Origin: a virus
DNA length: 45,162 nucleotides
Virus record (IMG/VR): IMGVR_UViG_3300025424_000019
Coordinates: 1 to 45,162 of that record
Direction: 5' to 3' (one strand)
A model generated the notes under the pieces. That model saw only the letters and a list, made by a program, of their open reading frames with translations. It was not told the origin of the DNA and did no database searches. Each line of letters opens with the position of its first letter. The first letter of the stretch is position 1. Shown here piece by piece: positions 19,075 to 25,051 of this stretch. The translations under genes were made by a program, and so were the position numbers.

Positions 19075-19629
19075 ATGATATACTATAAAATAATCAATGA
19101 CTTATCAGTAGATTTTAGTCAGTATAAAGACTTTCCGATAGAAGATCAGGTAAAAATTTATCAAATACCTCTACCTGATAACATTGCTATTTGGGCCGAC
19201 TCCTTAGGTTTAACTATTCCTGTATGCGAGTTATTTGTGACACCTCCCGGACTACACACAGGCACATACCTGCACATTGATGGTGACGGTACACAAGGCG
19301 ATGTTCCTAAATTTAACTGGGCAACAGGCGTAGGTGAAATGGTTTGGATGCAACCAAAGAGAGACAATATCAAAACAATTAAGTTTGCAACTGAACACGG
19401 CAATCAATACCTCAGAATGGCAAAGTCTAGTTGCATAGAAGTTGCTAGAACAGTTGTTCAGAATAAAACTACATTGATCAACGCCAGTGTTCCTCACTTG
19501 GTTGACTATACCGGTGATGTGCCTAGATACTGTGTGAGCATCACTTGTTTTTACAACGGTGTCAGACCAACCTTCGATAAGGTGCTAGAATTGATCGGTA
19601 ACCAACAAGGTGTTGACATTAATTCCTAA
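19075..19629 (+). CDS. 2OG/Fe(II)-oxygenase-fold protein, paralogue of preceding gene
   Basis: 184 aa. HID in TYLHIDGDGT, distal His in ASVPHLVDYT and Arg in PRYCVSIT parallel the upstream protein. The gene's 3' end carries a TTGACA -35 at 19613, so transcription of the RNA region begins inside it. Confidence 0.72.
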   Translation: MIYYKIINDLSVDFSQYKDFPIEDQVKIYQIPLPDNIAIWADSLGLTIPVCELFVTPPGLHTGTYLHIDGDGTQGDVPKFNWATGVGEMVWMQPKRDNIKTIKFATEHGNQYLRMAKSSCIEVARTVVQNKTTLINASVPHLVDYTGDVPRYCVSITCFYNGVRPTFDKVLELIGNQQGVDINS

Positions 19630-19641
19630 CTATGTTACACT
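19613..19641 (+). promoter_or_regulatory. sigma70-like promoter TTGACA-17-TACACT
   Basis: TTGACA at 19613-19618 and TACACT at 19636-19641 with 17 bp spacing. The transcript starts with a GTTGAG/CTCAAC hairpin (19651-19669) followed by A/T-rich sequence, which could attenuate it. Confidence 0.6.
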
Positions 19642-19708
19642 TCAGCATGGGTTGAGAAATTGACTCAACAAGAATTTTTGTGTTTTGGGAACATTGTTGA
19701 AAAAATTG

Positions 19709-19737
19709 TTGACAATAATTGGAGACAGTGCTACAAT
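19709..19737 (+). promoter_or_regulatory. sigma70-like promoter TTGACA-17-TACAAT
   Basis: TTGACA (19709-19714), 17 bp, TACAAT (19732-19737). Shares TTGACAATAA and the GTGCTACAAT extension with other promoters of the array. It leads into the short ORF at 19816. Confidence 0.7.
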
Positions 19738-19815
19738 ACATACATGAATTGCGGAAAGGCATAAAAAACAGTGCTTATTTGCAGAAATTTTTAACCAGGA
19801 CTAAATAACTTTACT

Positions 19816-19980
19816 ATGAAAAACTTTACTTGTCAATCGCTAAAACATACGGGTCAGTGGCAGATAGCCTCTCAGACACCAGTGTTAGCCTTTGCGGGTA
19901 ATATGTCTGCACCGAGTATTCGCACATCATATAATGATGAGGGATTACCAGGGAGTTTCATAGAAGGAGAACGATACTAA
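19816..19980 (+). CDS. possible small protein
   Basis: 54 aa (MKNFTCQSLKHTGQWQIASQ...), no domain. It lies between a strong promoter and a terminator, so it may be the product of that transcript. No convincing ribosome binding site at normal spacing; the region could instead be noncoding. Confidence 0.4.
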   Translation: MKNFTCQSLKHTGQWQIASQTPVLAFAGNMSAPSIRTSYNDEGLPGSFIEGERY

Positions 19981-20004
19981 AGTATCAACTCTAAAAAGAT
20001 TATG

Positions 20005-20044
20005 AAACCCCTGGGAAACTAAAAAGTTCTCAGGGGTTTTTGTT
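20005..20044 (+). terminator. rho-independent terminator
   Basis: AAACCCCTG...CAGGGGTTT stem with an inner GAAACT/AGTTC pairing, followed by TTTTTG. Closes the short transcript from 19709. Confidence 0.85.
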
Positions 20045-20073
20045 TATGTGTCTCTAAAATACAACAAAGGAAT

Positions 20074-20102
20074 TTGACAGTAAATGAAAAGTGTAATAGA
20101 AT
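20074..20102 (+). promoter_or_regulatory. sigma70-like promoter TTGACA-17-TAGAAT opening the tRNA array
   Basis: TTGACA 20074-20079 and TAGAAT 20097-20102. First promoter of the tRNA/ncRNA region; GGTTCTTCTGAAAAA just downstream is a weak boxA look-alike. Confidence 0.65.
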
Positions 20103-20226
20103 CGGGTTCTTCTGAAAAAAAGAATGATTGGTTTACTGATCATGTTTTGTCAAAAGAACAGTTTGCACAGTTGTTAGCTAATAAGTTACAACGAGCAAAA
20201 GTCTATCAGATACTATATAAGGTAAA

Positions 20227-20359
20227 ATGATAGGCAGCGTGAATAGGCAACGAGAGCCGTAATACAGCGCAAAATGTATAGAATGGGCGGACAGTAGGAT
20301 GAAGTCTGTGGCGATAACGCAGATTGTAAAATCACTGGGTAGGGTATCAACCCTATCAT
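20227..20359 (+). ncRNA. structured RNA, unknown family
   Basis: ATGATAGG (20227-20234) pairs with CCTATCAT (20352-20359), enclosing several smaller hairpins. A separate hairpin CGTGTA-ATAA-TACACG follows. No coding frame and no tRNA can be fitted. It lies between the array promoter and the first tRNA. Confidence 0.45.
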
Positions 20360-20378
20360 GTCGTGTAATAATACACGG

Positions 20379-20447
20379 CATTCTAAAACATACTTTGCGA
20401 ACAATGGCCCCGATTGCGGCCTAAGTAACTTAGTGTGTTTTAGAATG
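20379..20447 (+). ncRNA. long-stem hairpin RNA, H family member 1
   Basis: CATTCTAAAACATACT pairs with AGTGTGTTTTAGAATG over 16 bp (one G-U) around a 37-nt interior. Shares the AAAACATACT/AGTGTGTTTT core with 23944-24023, 24100-24182 and 29710-29819, whose interiors differ. Confidence 0.6.
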
Positions 20448-20455
20448 TAATTTTA

Positions 20456-20535
20456 TTCCGTAGAATTCGAGCATGGTGCACGGACTTAACTGTTAATCAA
20501 TGACTAGCTGGGATCGTTACCCAGATACGGAGCCA
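20456..20535 (+). tRNA. tRNA-Asn(GTT), divergent
   Basis: Acceptor TTCCGTA/TACGGAG, encoded CCA with G73, anticodon loop CTGTTAA, T arm CTGGG-ATCGTTA-CCCAG. The D arm and anticodon stem are poor. T-loop positions 54/58 are A/T instead of T/A. A canonical second copy lies at 28778. Confidence 0.6.
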
Positions 20536-20545
20536 AACAATTTAT

Positions 20546-20621
20546 ACCGTAGAGTCCACCTGGGGGTGATACTTGACTGTCTATCAAGATGCGGCGGGTC
20601 CGATTCCCGTCTACGGTGCCA
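20546..20621 (+). tRNA. tRNA-Asp(GTC)
   Basis: Acceptor ACCGTAG/CTACGGT, G73-CCA encoded, anticodon stem CTTGA/TCAAG with loop CTGTCTA, T arm CGGG-TCCGATT-CCCG. The D arm is short (CACC/GGTG). Confidence 0.82.
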
Positions 20622-20629
20622 GTTTATGT

Positions 20630-20707
20630 TGGGGTGTCGCCTAGTCTGGCCTAAGGCAACGGTCTTTGAAATCGTGATCACTGGTTCGAATCCAGTCACC
20701 TCTGCCA
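20630..20707 (+). tRNA. tRNA-Gln(TTG)
   Basis: Anticodon loop CTTTGAA, acceptor TGGGGTG/CACCTCT with the weak first pair typical of tRNA-Gln, G73-CCA, T arm ACTGG-TTCGAAT-CCAGT. Confidence 0.9.
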
Positions 20708-20709
20708 AA

Positions 20710-21075
20710 TTAAAATTGCATTTTCCAGCCTAGCTCCATGTTGTGCATACTTGCACCTCCATGTGATACTAGTCTAAATGTAAAATAATAAGTGCGATAT
20801 TCGTCCGGTAGAGCATCGGCAATTAAGTGATTAGTTGCTAGTAAAGCAATACAATATAAGTCAACTTTACCAACACTAGGATGATGACCTAATATAAAAT
20901 TAGTTTCATATATTCCGGTTGAAAAGTTATTTCTTGCGGCATATCTTGTTGTACTCCAGTCAGCTACGATGGCTATTTGACTGGCTATATACAATTTTTC
21001 ATCGTCACTGGACCATTCACCTGCGTTTGCTAATGTAGAGATCGCACAAAGAATGGCAAGAAATAGTTTTTTCAT
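20710..21075 (-). CDS. secreted small protein, unknown function
   Basis: 121 aa with a clear Sec signal peptide: MKKLFLAILCAISTLANA then GEW, predicted cleavage after residue 18. The mature part has no Cys and no known motif. The start at 21075 was chosen because longer reading frames run into the tRNA-Gly. It is antisense to the array, wedged between tRNA-Gln and tRNA-Gly. Confidence 0.72.
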   Translation of the reverse strand: MKKLFLAILCAISTLANAGEWSSDDEKLYIASQIAIVADWSTTRYAARNNFSTGIYETNFILGHHPSVGKVDLYCIALLATNHLIADALPDEYRTYYFTFRLVSHGGASMHNMELGWKMQF

Positions 21076-21086
21076 TTTAATATTTA

Positions 21087-21160
21087 GCGTGGTTAGTTTA
21101 ACGGTAAAATCAGACGTTGCCAACGTTTAGTCAAGGGTTCGACTCCCTTACCCCGCACCA
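21087..21160 (+). tRNA. tRNA-Gly(GCC)
   Basis: Loop TTGCCAA, acceptor GCGTGGT/ACCCCGC (one mismatch), T arm AAGGG-TTCGACT-CCCTT, A73-CCA. A second Gly(GCC) is at 36260. Confidence 0.88.
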
Positions 21161-21167
21161 ATTTTAT

Positions 21168-21243
21168 CTCTGTAAAGCGTTATCAGGCAGCGTACTCGGT
21201 TTGGGGCCGAGTGGTCTAGGTTCGAATCCTAGTACGGAGACCA
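21168..21243 (+). tRNA. tRNA-Pro(TGG)
   Basis: Acceptor CTCTGTA/TACGGAG, anticodon stem CTCGG/CCGAG with loop TTTGGGG, T arm CTAGG-TTCGAAT-CCTAG, encoded CCA. Confidence 0.92.
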
Positions 21244-21249
21244 ATATAC

Positions 21250-21324
21250 ACACCGTGAGGCAGCTGGAGTGGCCGATAGTCCTTCAAACTATTGAGATGG
21301 GATCAAAACCCATACGGTGTACCA
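21250..21324 (+). tRNA. tRNA-Glu(TTC), divergent
   Basis: Acceptor ACACCGT/ACGGTGT, anticodon stem ATAGT/ACTAT, loop CCTTCAA with C33 instead of the near-universal T33, T loop ATCAAAA. Two normal Glu(TTC) genes are at 21707 and 30653, so this one may be specialised or decaying. Confidence 0.7.
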
Positions 21325-21334
21325 ACAATTTAAT

Positions 21335-21422
21335 GGAGCCCTTCCCCGCTTGCGGTCTGTAAAATCGTAGCCATGATAAGGTGGGTGGTTGGCAAGAGGT
21401 TCGATTCCTTAGGGTTCCACCA
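21335..21422 (+). tRNA. tRNA-Tyr(GTA)
   Basis: Class II with a long variable arm (GCCA/TGGC), loop CTGTAAA, acceptor GGAGCCC/GGGTTCC, A73-CCA. Confidence 0.85.
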
Positions 21423-21433
21423 AATAATTTAAT

Positions 21434-21508
21434 GGGGGCAGTAGCGGGCTACGGGTGATCCTTGCAAGATTGCTGACTAGAAGGGTTCAACTCCCTCGGC
21501 TTCCACCA
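21434..21508 (+). tRNA. tRNA-Ala(TGC)
   Basis: Loop CTTGCAA, acceptor GGGGGCA/GGCTTCC with two G-U pairs, T arm AAGGG-TTCAACT-CCCTC, A73-CCA. Immediately precedes structured element A. Confidence 0.85.
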
Positions 21509-21513
21509 GTTTT

Positions 21514-21615
21514 AGGATCAGTTCAGCAAACTTTAATCCAAGCAGACTGTCGTGGGTTCGAATCCCACCTTAATTGTAGCTCAGTGGTAGAGCATCCGCC
21601 AATAAAAGTGATCCT
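21514..21615 (+). ncRNA. AGGAT/CAGCAA RNA, member A: circularly permuted tRNA-like (Y-RNA-like)
   Basis: Closing stem AGGATC/GATCCT, 5' bulge AGTTCAGCAA, then ACTTT/AAAGT stacking directly on it. Inside, tRNA parts appear in permuted order: anticodon 3' side, a perfect T arm (GTGGG-TTCGAAT-CCCAC, 21552-21568), a 7-10 nt linker, a perfect D arm (GCTC-AGTGGTA-GAGC, 21579-21593), anticodon 5' side. The acceptor stem is reduced to the linker. This is the plan reported for bacterial Y RNAs (YrlA): a Ro60-binding stem topped by a tRNA-like elbow. Followed by the CTGTTTTATAT tail and a tRNA. The family name is mine; function inferred. Confidence 0.7.
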
Positions 21616-21624
21616 GTTTTATAT

Positions 21625-21699
21625 GCTCTATTAGTTCACGTGGTAGAATAACGGTTTTGTAGTCCGTAGAAGGCAGTTCAAGTCTGTCATGGAGCACCA
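21625..21699 (+). tRNA. tRNA-Thr(TGT)
   Basis: Acceptor GCTCTAT/ATGGAGC, loop TTTGTAG, T arm GGCAG-TTCAAGT-CTGTC, A73-CCA. Starts 9 nt after element A. Confidence 0.85.
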
Positions 21700-21706
21700 A
21701 ATTTAT

Positions 21707-21781
21707 ACTCAGTTCGTCTATCGGTAAGGACGACAGCCTTTCAAGTTGTAAAGACGGGTTCGATTCCCGTACTGAGTACCA
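21707..21781 (+). tRNA. tRNA-Glu(TTC)
   Basis: Acceptor ACTCAGT/ACTGAGT, loop CTTTCAA, T arm ACGGG-TTCGATT-CCCGT, A73-CCA. Confidence 0.93.
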
Positions 21782-21790
21782 AAATTTAAT

Positions 21791-21865
21791 ACCGCGTTAG
21801 TATAGTGGAAAATACACAAGTCTACGAAACTTGGAACGTCTGTTCAACTCAGGCACGCGGTACCA
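21791..21865 (+). tRNA. tRNA-Arg(ACG)
   Basis: Acceptor ACCGCGT/ACGCGGT, stem CAAGT/ACTTG with loop CTACGAA, A73-CCA. A34 would need TadA deamination to inosine by the host. Confidence 0.9.
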
Positions 21866-21916
21866 AATAATTGATTTCTACATTATTATGCTAAATACTA
21901 ATGTAGAGGTTCAATT

Positions 21917-22588
21917 ATGAAAATATGCCCAAAATGTCAAACACTGCATGAAAAACCTGGAATATTTTGTTCTAGGAAGTGTGCTAATGCTAGAGTTTTT
22001 ACAAAGGAAACCAATCTGAAAAGGGGTGCTTCCGTAAAAGCGACCGCCGCAAAAATGGATAAAGCATTAGTCGGTGAGGCAGTTAAACGAGGTAGTAAAT
22101 ATCAAGGTCCTTATTGTAAGTTGACACCTAGAAAATGCACAGCGTGTGGTGTAGATTACTTAGCATCAAGGGATAAACCGCAATATACTACATGTTCAGA
22201 AGAATGTTTTCTCTTTATAAAAAGAAAAAATAGAGCCGGAAACAAAACTGTATACAATAATGAAATGTATGATTCCTCTTGGGAAGCCAATCTTGCTCAG
22301 TGGTTTGACCACAACAATATTCAATATATAAGACCTAAGAAATCTATCAAGTGGGAAGATAGTACTGGTAAGTCAAGAAAATATTTTCCTGACTTTTATC
22401 TACCTGAGGTAGACTTATATGTTGATCCAAAAAATAAGTTCTGTATTAAGGATCAACAAGAAAAACTTGACAAAGTGACGCTGCTCGTTAATCTGATATA
22501 TGGAGAAGTTCATCTATTGAAAGAAACTATTACTAAGATAATGAACACCAAACATAAAGGAGAATATTATGAAAATTACATATTTTGA
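21917..22588 (+). CDS. Vsr/EDxHD-like homing endonuclease with N-terminal Zn fingers
   Basis: 223 aa. Three Cys knuckle regions: CPKCQTLHEKPGIFCSRKC, CTACGVDYLA, TTCSEECF. C-terminal nuclease part: YDSSWEANLAQWFDHNNIQY ... KYFPDFYLPEVDLYVDPKN, the restriction-fold pattern (E, then PDFYLP with catalytic Asp) of the EDxHD/Vsr-like homing class. The array holds three related genes (23002, 25192, 36723). Preceded by GCTAAATA and AGAGG. Confidence 0.82.
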   Translation: MKICPKCQTLHEKPGIFCSRKCANARVFTKETNLKRGASVKATAAKMDKALVGEAVKRGSKYQGPYCKLTPRKCTACGVDYLASRDKPQYTTCSEECFLFIKRKNRAGNKTVYNNEMYDSSWEANLAQWFDHNNIQYIRPKKSIKWEDSTGKSRKYFPDFYLPEVDLYVDPKNKFCIKDQQEKLDKVTLLVNLIYGEVHLLKETITKIMNTKHKGEYYENYIF

Positions 22589-22748
22589 AAACATGAGAAA
22601 CAAAGAGAAATTCTTCTGCAAAGATTTGAAAGATATTCAGATGATCGATGGAGTAGAGTATCTTAGAGTGTTTAGGTTTGAAAATAAGCGTGAGTGTCTT
22701 GTTAAGAAGGACTCGCTACGCAAAACAGTAGAACCTAAAAAGATTTGA
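22569..22748 (+). CDS. small conserved phage protein
   Basis: 59 aa, basic (MKITYFENMRNKEKFFCKDLKDIQ...). AAAGGAG 7 nt before the ATG is the best ribosome binding site in the area. Its start overlaps the endonuclease 3' end; the array promoter at 22745 begins on its stop. No recognised function. Confidence 0.65.
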   Translation: MKITYFENMRNKEKFFCKDLKDIQMIDGVEYLRVFRFENKRECLVKKDSLRKTVEPKKI

Positions 22749-22773
22749 CAATAAATCGTAGTGGTGTTACACT
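22745..22773 (+). promoter_or_regulatory. sigma70-like promoter TTGACA-17-TACACT
   Basis: TTGACA 22745-22750, TACACT 22768-22773, spacer ATAAATCGTAGTGGTGT, nearly the same as that of 29850-29878. Drives the structured leader and the two Lys-anticodon tRNAs downstream. Confidence 0.75.
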
Positions 22774-22823
22774 ACAAACTTAACGAAAAGGAAACGACAT
22801 GAAACCGACAGGTAAACGATAGT

Positions 22824-22864
22824 GTCGCTCTAGATCCCGTATTGGTCTAGGGATGGCACGTAAA
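22824..22864 (+). ncRNA. structured leader, possible H-type pseudoknot
   Basis: CTAGA can pair with TCTAG and the adjacent ATCCC with GGGAT in crossing order (22832-22856), inside an outer GTG/CAC pairing. This would be a compact pseudoknot 20-30 nt before tRNA-Lys(CTT). It may instead switch between the two stems. Confidence 0.35.
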
Positions 22865-22886
22865 AGAAAATTCTAATACTGCTTAT

Positions 22887-22960
22887 CCCTCACAAACATT
22901 AAGGTGATGTAACCGGCTCTTAACCGGTAAAACACGGATCGTTACCGTGGTGTGGGACCA
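22887..22960 (+). tRNA. tRNA-Lys(CTT)
   Basis: Anticodon arm ACCGG-CTCTTAA-CCGGT, D arm ACAT-TAAGGTG-ATGT, T arm CACGG-ATCGTTA-CCGTG, acceptor CCCTCAC/GTGTGGG with one T-T mismatch, A73-CCA. T loop has A54/T58. Confidence 0.82.
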
Positions 22961-22966
22961 TATTAT

Positions 22967-23054
22967 GGGGCAGACACCGAAGTGGCTGCGGTACCAGACT
23001 TTTAATCTGGCGAGAGAAATCTCCTTGTGGGTTCGAACCCCACCTGCCTCACCA
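22967..23054 (+). tRNA. class II tRNA with TTT anticodon (Lys codons; identity uncertain)
   Basis: Acceptor GGGGCAG/CTGCCTC, A73-CCA. Anticodon stem CCAGA/TCTGG with loop CTTTTAA gives anticodon UUU, yet the variable region folds as a long arm (GAGA-GAAA-TCTC), a feature of Leu, Ser and Tyr tRNAs, never of normal Lys tRNA. The D arm also looks Leu-like. It may be mischarged, or be a decoy. The end of the antisense endonuclease gene overlaps its 3' 53 nt. Confidence 0.75.
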
Positions 23055-23910
23055 ATAATTTTAGTAATTCGTTTATTTTAGAACCAGCTTGATATTCATC
23101 ATAAGAAATTCTAAAAACATTTAAGTTTAGATTAGTAGCGATGTATTCATCACGAAGTTTGTCTGCTTCTTTGTGTTTAGGTTTTTCGTGCTGTTTCCCG
23201 TCAAGTTCAACTATAAGATTTATTTCGGGAAAGTAGAAATCCACGAAATACCATTTCTGTGTAATATGATTTTTAATAGTGTATTCAGTTTCATATTTTA
23301 GAGAAATGTTATTATCCAACAACCAAGTTTCAAATGATTCTTCGAGATAAGATCTTTTATCTCTGCGATAATTACTTCTTCTGTTTTGTTTGATTCTATC
23401 GGACATGTTGTTTGATAACAGCACTGACTTGCATTTAGAAGAACAAGTTTTAACAATTTTGTTTTGTATGACAGAGTTGCATATACAACAATACGATAGT
23501 CTGCTAAACATCTGTTTTGATTTGGTGTAAGGATTTTCTAGATTAAACTTTTTAACACTATCTGAAATCTTTTGTTTCACAGTAGCATCTAGAGCAACAC
23601 CTTTTCGATCCTTGTTGTAAAAACTTGCCGAACAGGATGTTGAACAGAATTTATTATGACGCTGATCGTATGTAAGAGAGACATCGCACTGTTTGCATTT
23701 GTTAGGATTTTCTAAATATTGATTTTGAATTTGCTGTGCATTTTGTTTAGCAATTTCAGAACCTAATAATCCACCAGCAAGACGATTTTTACGATTTCTT
23801 ACTCGTCCTTCTTCTGTATGAGAAATGAGATAATGAGAATGAATACCTTTTGAGGTTTTTGGTTGTTTGCAGACTATGCAAGAACATGTAAATGTTGTAT
23901 AATTAGGCAT
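23002..23910 (-). CDS. Vsr/DUF559-like homing endonuclease with Zn fingers
   Basis: 302 aa. N-terminal fingers CSCIVCKQPKTSKGIHSHYLISH, CKQCDVSLTYDQRHNKFCSTSC, CCICNSVI...CSSKC. C-terminal nuclease SYLEESFETWLLDNNISLKY ... YFVDFYFPEINLIVELDGKQHE, with the Asp and ExDGxxH pattern of DUF559/Vsr folds. The C-terminus is read through the antisense of the UUU-anticodon tRNA. A CATAAATA box lies 5 nt upstream of the ATG with no Shine-Dalgarno, implying a leaderless late mRNA. Confidence 0.82.
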   Translation of the reverse strand: MPNYTTFTCSCIVCKQPKTSKGIHSHYLISHTEEGRVRNRKNRLAGGLLGSEIAKQNAQQIQNQYLENPNKCKQCDVSLTYDQRHNKFCSTSCSASFYNKDRKGVALDATVKQKISDSVKKFNLENPYTKSKQMFSRLSYCCICNSVIQNKIVKTCSSKCKSVLLSNNMSDRIKQNRRSNYRRDKRSYLEESFETWLLDNNISLKYETEYTIKNHITQKWYFVDFYFPEINLIVELDGKQHEKPKHKEADKLRDEYIATNLNLNVFRISYDEYQAGSKINELLKLLVRQVGFEPTRRFLSPD

Positions 23911-23943
23911 ACACTTATTTATGCATCAACTCATAAAACCCCT

Positions 23944-24023
23944 ACCATATAAAAACACATTCGAATTCATAATACTTCGGTACGGGGAGGTAATGCGTCT
24001 CCGGGAGTGTGTTTCTATATGGT
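23944..24023 (+). ncRNA. long-stem hairpin RNA, H family member 2
   Basis: ACCATATAAAAACACATTC pairs with GAGTGTGTTTCTATATGGT over 19 bp (one A-C mismatch) around a 42-nt interior. The stem is identical to that of member 3 downstream although the interiors are unrelated. Confidence 0.65.
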
Positions 24024-24024
24024 A

Positions 24025-24098
24025 TGTAATGGCAGAAATGCGACCTAGAAGCGAGTGGACAAACGTGACTGTGGGCCACTAAGGTAGTCAACATTACA
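24025..24098 (+). ncRNA. structured RNA between two H-family hairpins
   Basis: TGTAATG (24025-24031) pairs with CATTACA (24092-24098); an inner AGTGG/CCACT stem encloses AAACGTGACTGT, a 12-mer that recurs at 30281 in another structured RNA. No ORF. Confidence 0.5.
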
Positions 24099-24099
24099 A

Positions 24100-24182
24100 A
24101 CCATATAAAAACACATTCGCTTATATTTTAACGGCTTGCAAGGCACGGGCGTATAAGAATATTGAGTGTGTTTCTATATGGT
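24100..24182 (+). ncRNA. long-stem hairpin RNA, H family member 3
   Basis: Same 19-bp closing stem as 23944-24023; the interior is different and contains CTTATA/TATAAG. The direct repeat of the stem halves looks like a cassette with exchangeable loop. Confidence 0.65.
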
Positions 24183-24196
24183 ATCATAAATACTAC

Positions 24197-24385
24197 ATGA
24201 TAGTTCAATCAATACACAATACAATAGATGCGGTTAATCACAAGCATCGCACCACTGTGTATACAACACTTGAAGATCCTGTTTCTCACAAAAAAGTTAC
24301 AGAGGTCGTACAATACCTTTATGATGAGACTGGGAAAGTAGAACCCACTAATACTAAAGGTCGTCATGTAGATACAAAAATATAA
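24197..24385 (+). CDS. small hypothetical protein, leaderless
   Basis: 62 aa (MIVQSIHNTIDAVNHKHRTTVYTTLEDP...). No Shine-Dalgarno, but CATAAATA ends 4 nt before the ATG, so the mRNA would begin at or next to the start codon. Ends just before tRNA-Leu(CAA). No known domain. Confidence 0.55.
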   Translation: MIVQSIHNTIDAVNHKHRTTVYTTLEDPVSHKKVTEVVQYLYDETGKVEPTNTKGRHVDTKI

Positions 24386-24387
24386 TT

Positions 24388-24469
24388 GCCCCTGTGGACA
24401 AATTGGTAAAGTCGCCTCTCTCAAACAGAGGAGTATGATATGTCAGTTCAAATCTGACCGGGGGTACCA
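24388..24469 (+). tRNA. tRNA-Leu(CAA)
   Basis: Class II; stem CCTCT/AGAGG, loop CTCAAAC, T arm GTCAG-TTCAAAT-CTGAC, acceptor GCCCCTG/CGGGGGT, A73-CCA. Confidence 0.92.
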
Positions 24470-24474
24470 GCTTT

Positions 24475-24536
24475 AGGATGCTAACAGCAAATTTTTATAC
24501 ATTTGACTTTTAATCAAAACCGTAAAAATGCATCCT
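24475..24536 (+). ncRNA. AGGAT/CAGCAA RNA, member B: presents a tRNA-Lys(UUU) anticodon arm
   Basis: Closing stem AGGATGC/GCATCCT, bulge TAACAGCAA, then ATTTTTA/TAAAAAT stacking without gap on the 3' side, topped by TTTGA-CTTTTAA-TCAAA, a 5-bp stem with a 7-nt loop identical in form to a tRNA-Lys anticodon arm. No D arm, T arm or CCA. Tail CTGTTTTATAT, then tRNA-Ile. Confidence 0.65.
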
Positions 24537-24545
24537 GTTTTATAT

Positions 24546-24619
24546 TCCTCTATAGCTCAATGGTAGAGCATTTGACCGATAATCGAAAGACCCAGGATCG
24601 TAACCTGGTGGAGGAACCA
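24546..24619 (+). tRNA. tRNA-Ile(GAT), divergent
   Basis: Acceptor TCCTCTA/TGGAGGA, loop CCGATAA (C33), T arm CCAGG-ATCGTAA-CCTGG with A54/T58, A73-CCA. A canonical Ile(GAT) is at 25811. Confidence 0.78.
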
Positions 24620-24775
24620 GTTTTGGGATAGACGGTAAGATTGAGTCCCCAGTAATCTAGCACAGTTTTGGTCGGCTGTGTGACACCGCACACGATTACA
24701 AGGTAGTATAAACTCTCTTATTCGAGACAATCTAGTGAGGCTTGCTAACAACAAGATAGTTAGGCTCCCGCCTTA
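24620..24775 (+). ncRNA. structured intergenic RNA
   Basis: 156 nt without ORF or tRNA. GTAATC (24652-24657) pairs with GATTAC (24694-24699) around GTGTG/CACAC and CACAG/CTGTG alternatives; later GCTAAC/GTTAGGC. Begins with TTTTGGGATAG, reminiscent of the TTTAGGAT start of the AGGAT/CAGCAA RNAs but without the bulge motif. Confidence 0.35.
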
Positions 24776-24779
24776 TAAT

Positions 24780-24855
24780 GCAACTTTAGCTGATGTGGTC
24801 ATAGCGCCGGTTTGAAGCACCGGTGAACCAGGTTCGATCCCTGGAGGTTGCACCA
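24780..24855 (+). tRNA. tRNA-Phe(GAA)
   Basis: Acceptor GCAACTT/AGGTTGC, stem CCGGT/ACCGG with loop TTGAAGC, T arm CCAGG-TTCGATC-CCTGG, A73-CCA. Confidence 0.9.
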
Positions 24856-24862
24856 AACAAAT

Positions 24863-24957
24863 GGAAAGTAATGCAGTCGGGATGGTCCGGCGACTAGTCT
24901 TGAAAACTAGGTTCTCATGAAGAATGGGATGGGGTTCGACTCCTCTGCTTTCCTCCA
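24863..24957 (+). tRNA. tRNA-Ser(TGA)
   Basis: Class II; stem CTAGT/ACTAG, loop CTTGAAA, acceptor GGAAAGT/GCTTTCC. Discriminator is T73 rather than the usual G73 of tRNA-Ser. Confidence 0.9.
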
Positions 24958-24968
24958 AACAATTTTAT

Positions 24969-25044
24969 GGTGTCACTAGTGTAGAGGTTCGCACCCTAGT
25001 CTGTGAAACTGGTAGTACGGGATCGTTCCCCGTGTGACACCCCA
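24969..25044 (+). tRNA. tRNA-His(GTG)
   Basis: Extra G-1 opposite C73, acceptor GTGTCAC/GTGACAC, loop CTGTGAA, T arm ACGGG-ATCGTTC-CCCGT with A54/T58, encoded CCA. The G-1:C73 pair is the histidine identity element. Confidence 0.92.
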
Positions 25045-25051
25045 AGCATAT

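Noticed and set aside
20084-20230. 48-codon ORF starting in the array promoter
   Set aside because: The -10 box (20097-20102) lies inside its first codons, so the promoter would not transcribe the start, and the 3' part overlaps a structured RNA stem.
20379-20447. Possible tmRNA-like tag (a frame ending in ...AA-stop inside the hairpin)
   Set aside because: No tmRNA tRNA-like domain or pseudoknots flank it, and the hairpin belongs to a family without that reading frame.
20500-20733. ORF spanning tRNA-Asp and tRNA-Gln
   Set aside because: It runs through two tRNA genes with encoded CCA; the peptide has no family features.
22967-23054. Ordinary tRNA-Leu(UAA)
   Set aside because: The 5-bp stem CCAGA/TCTGG fixes the loop as CTTTTAA, so positions 34-36 are TTT; a real Leu(TAA) gene is at 33016.
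23944-24182. Insertion sequence with terminal inverted repeats
   Set aside because: Stem halves are inverted repeats, but each pair encloses under 50 nt, no transposase exists, and the same core occurs at two other sites.
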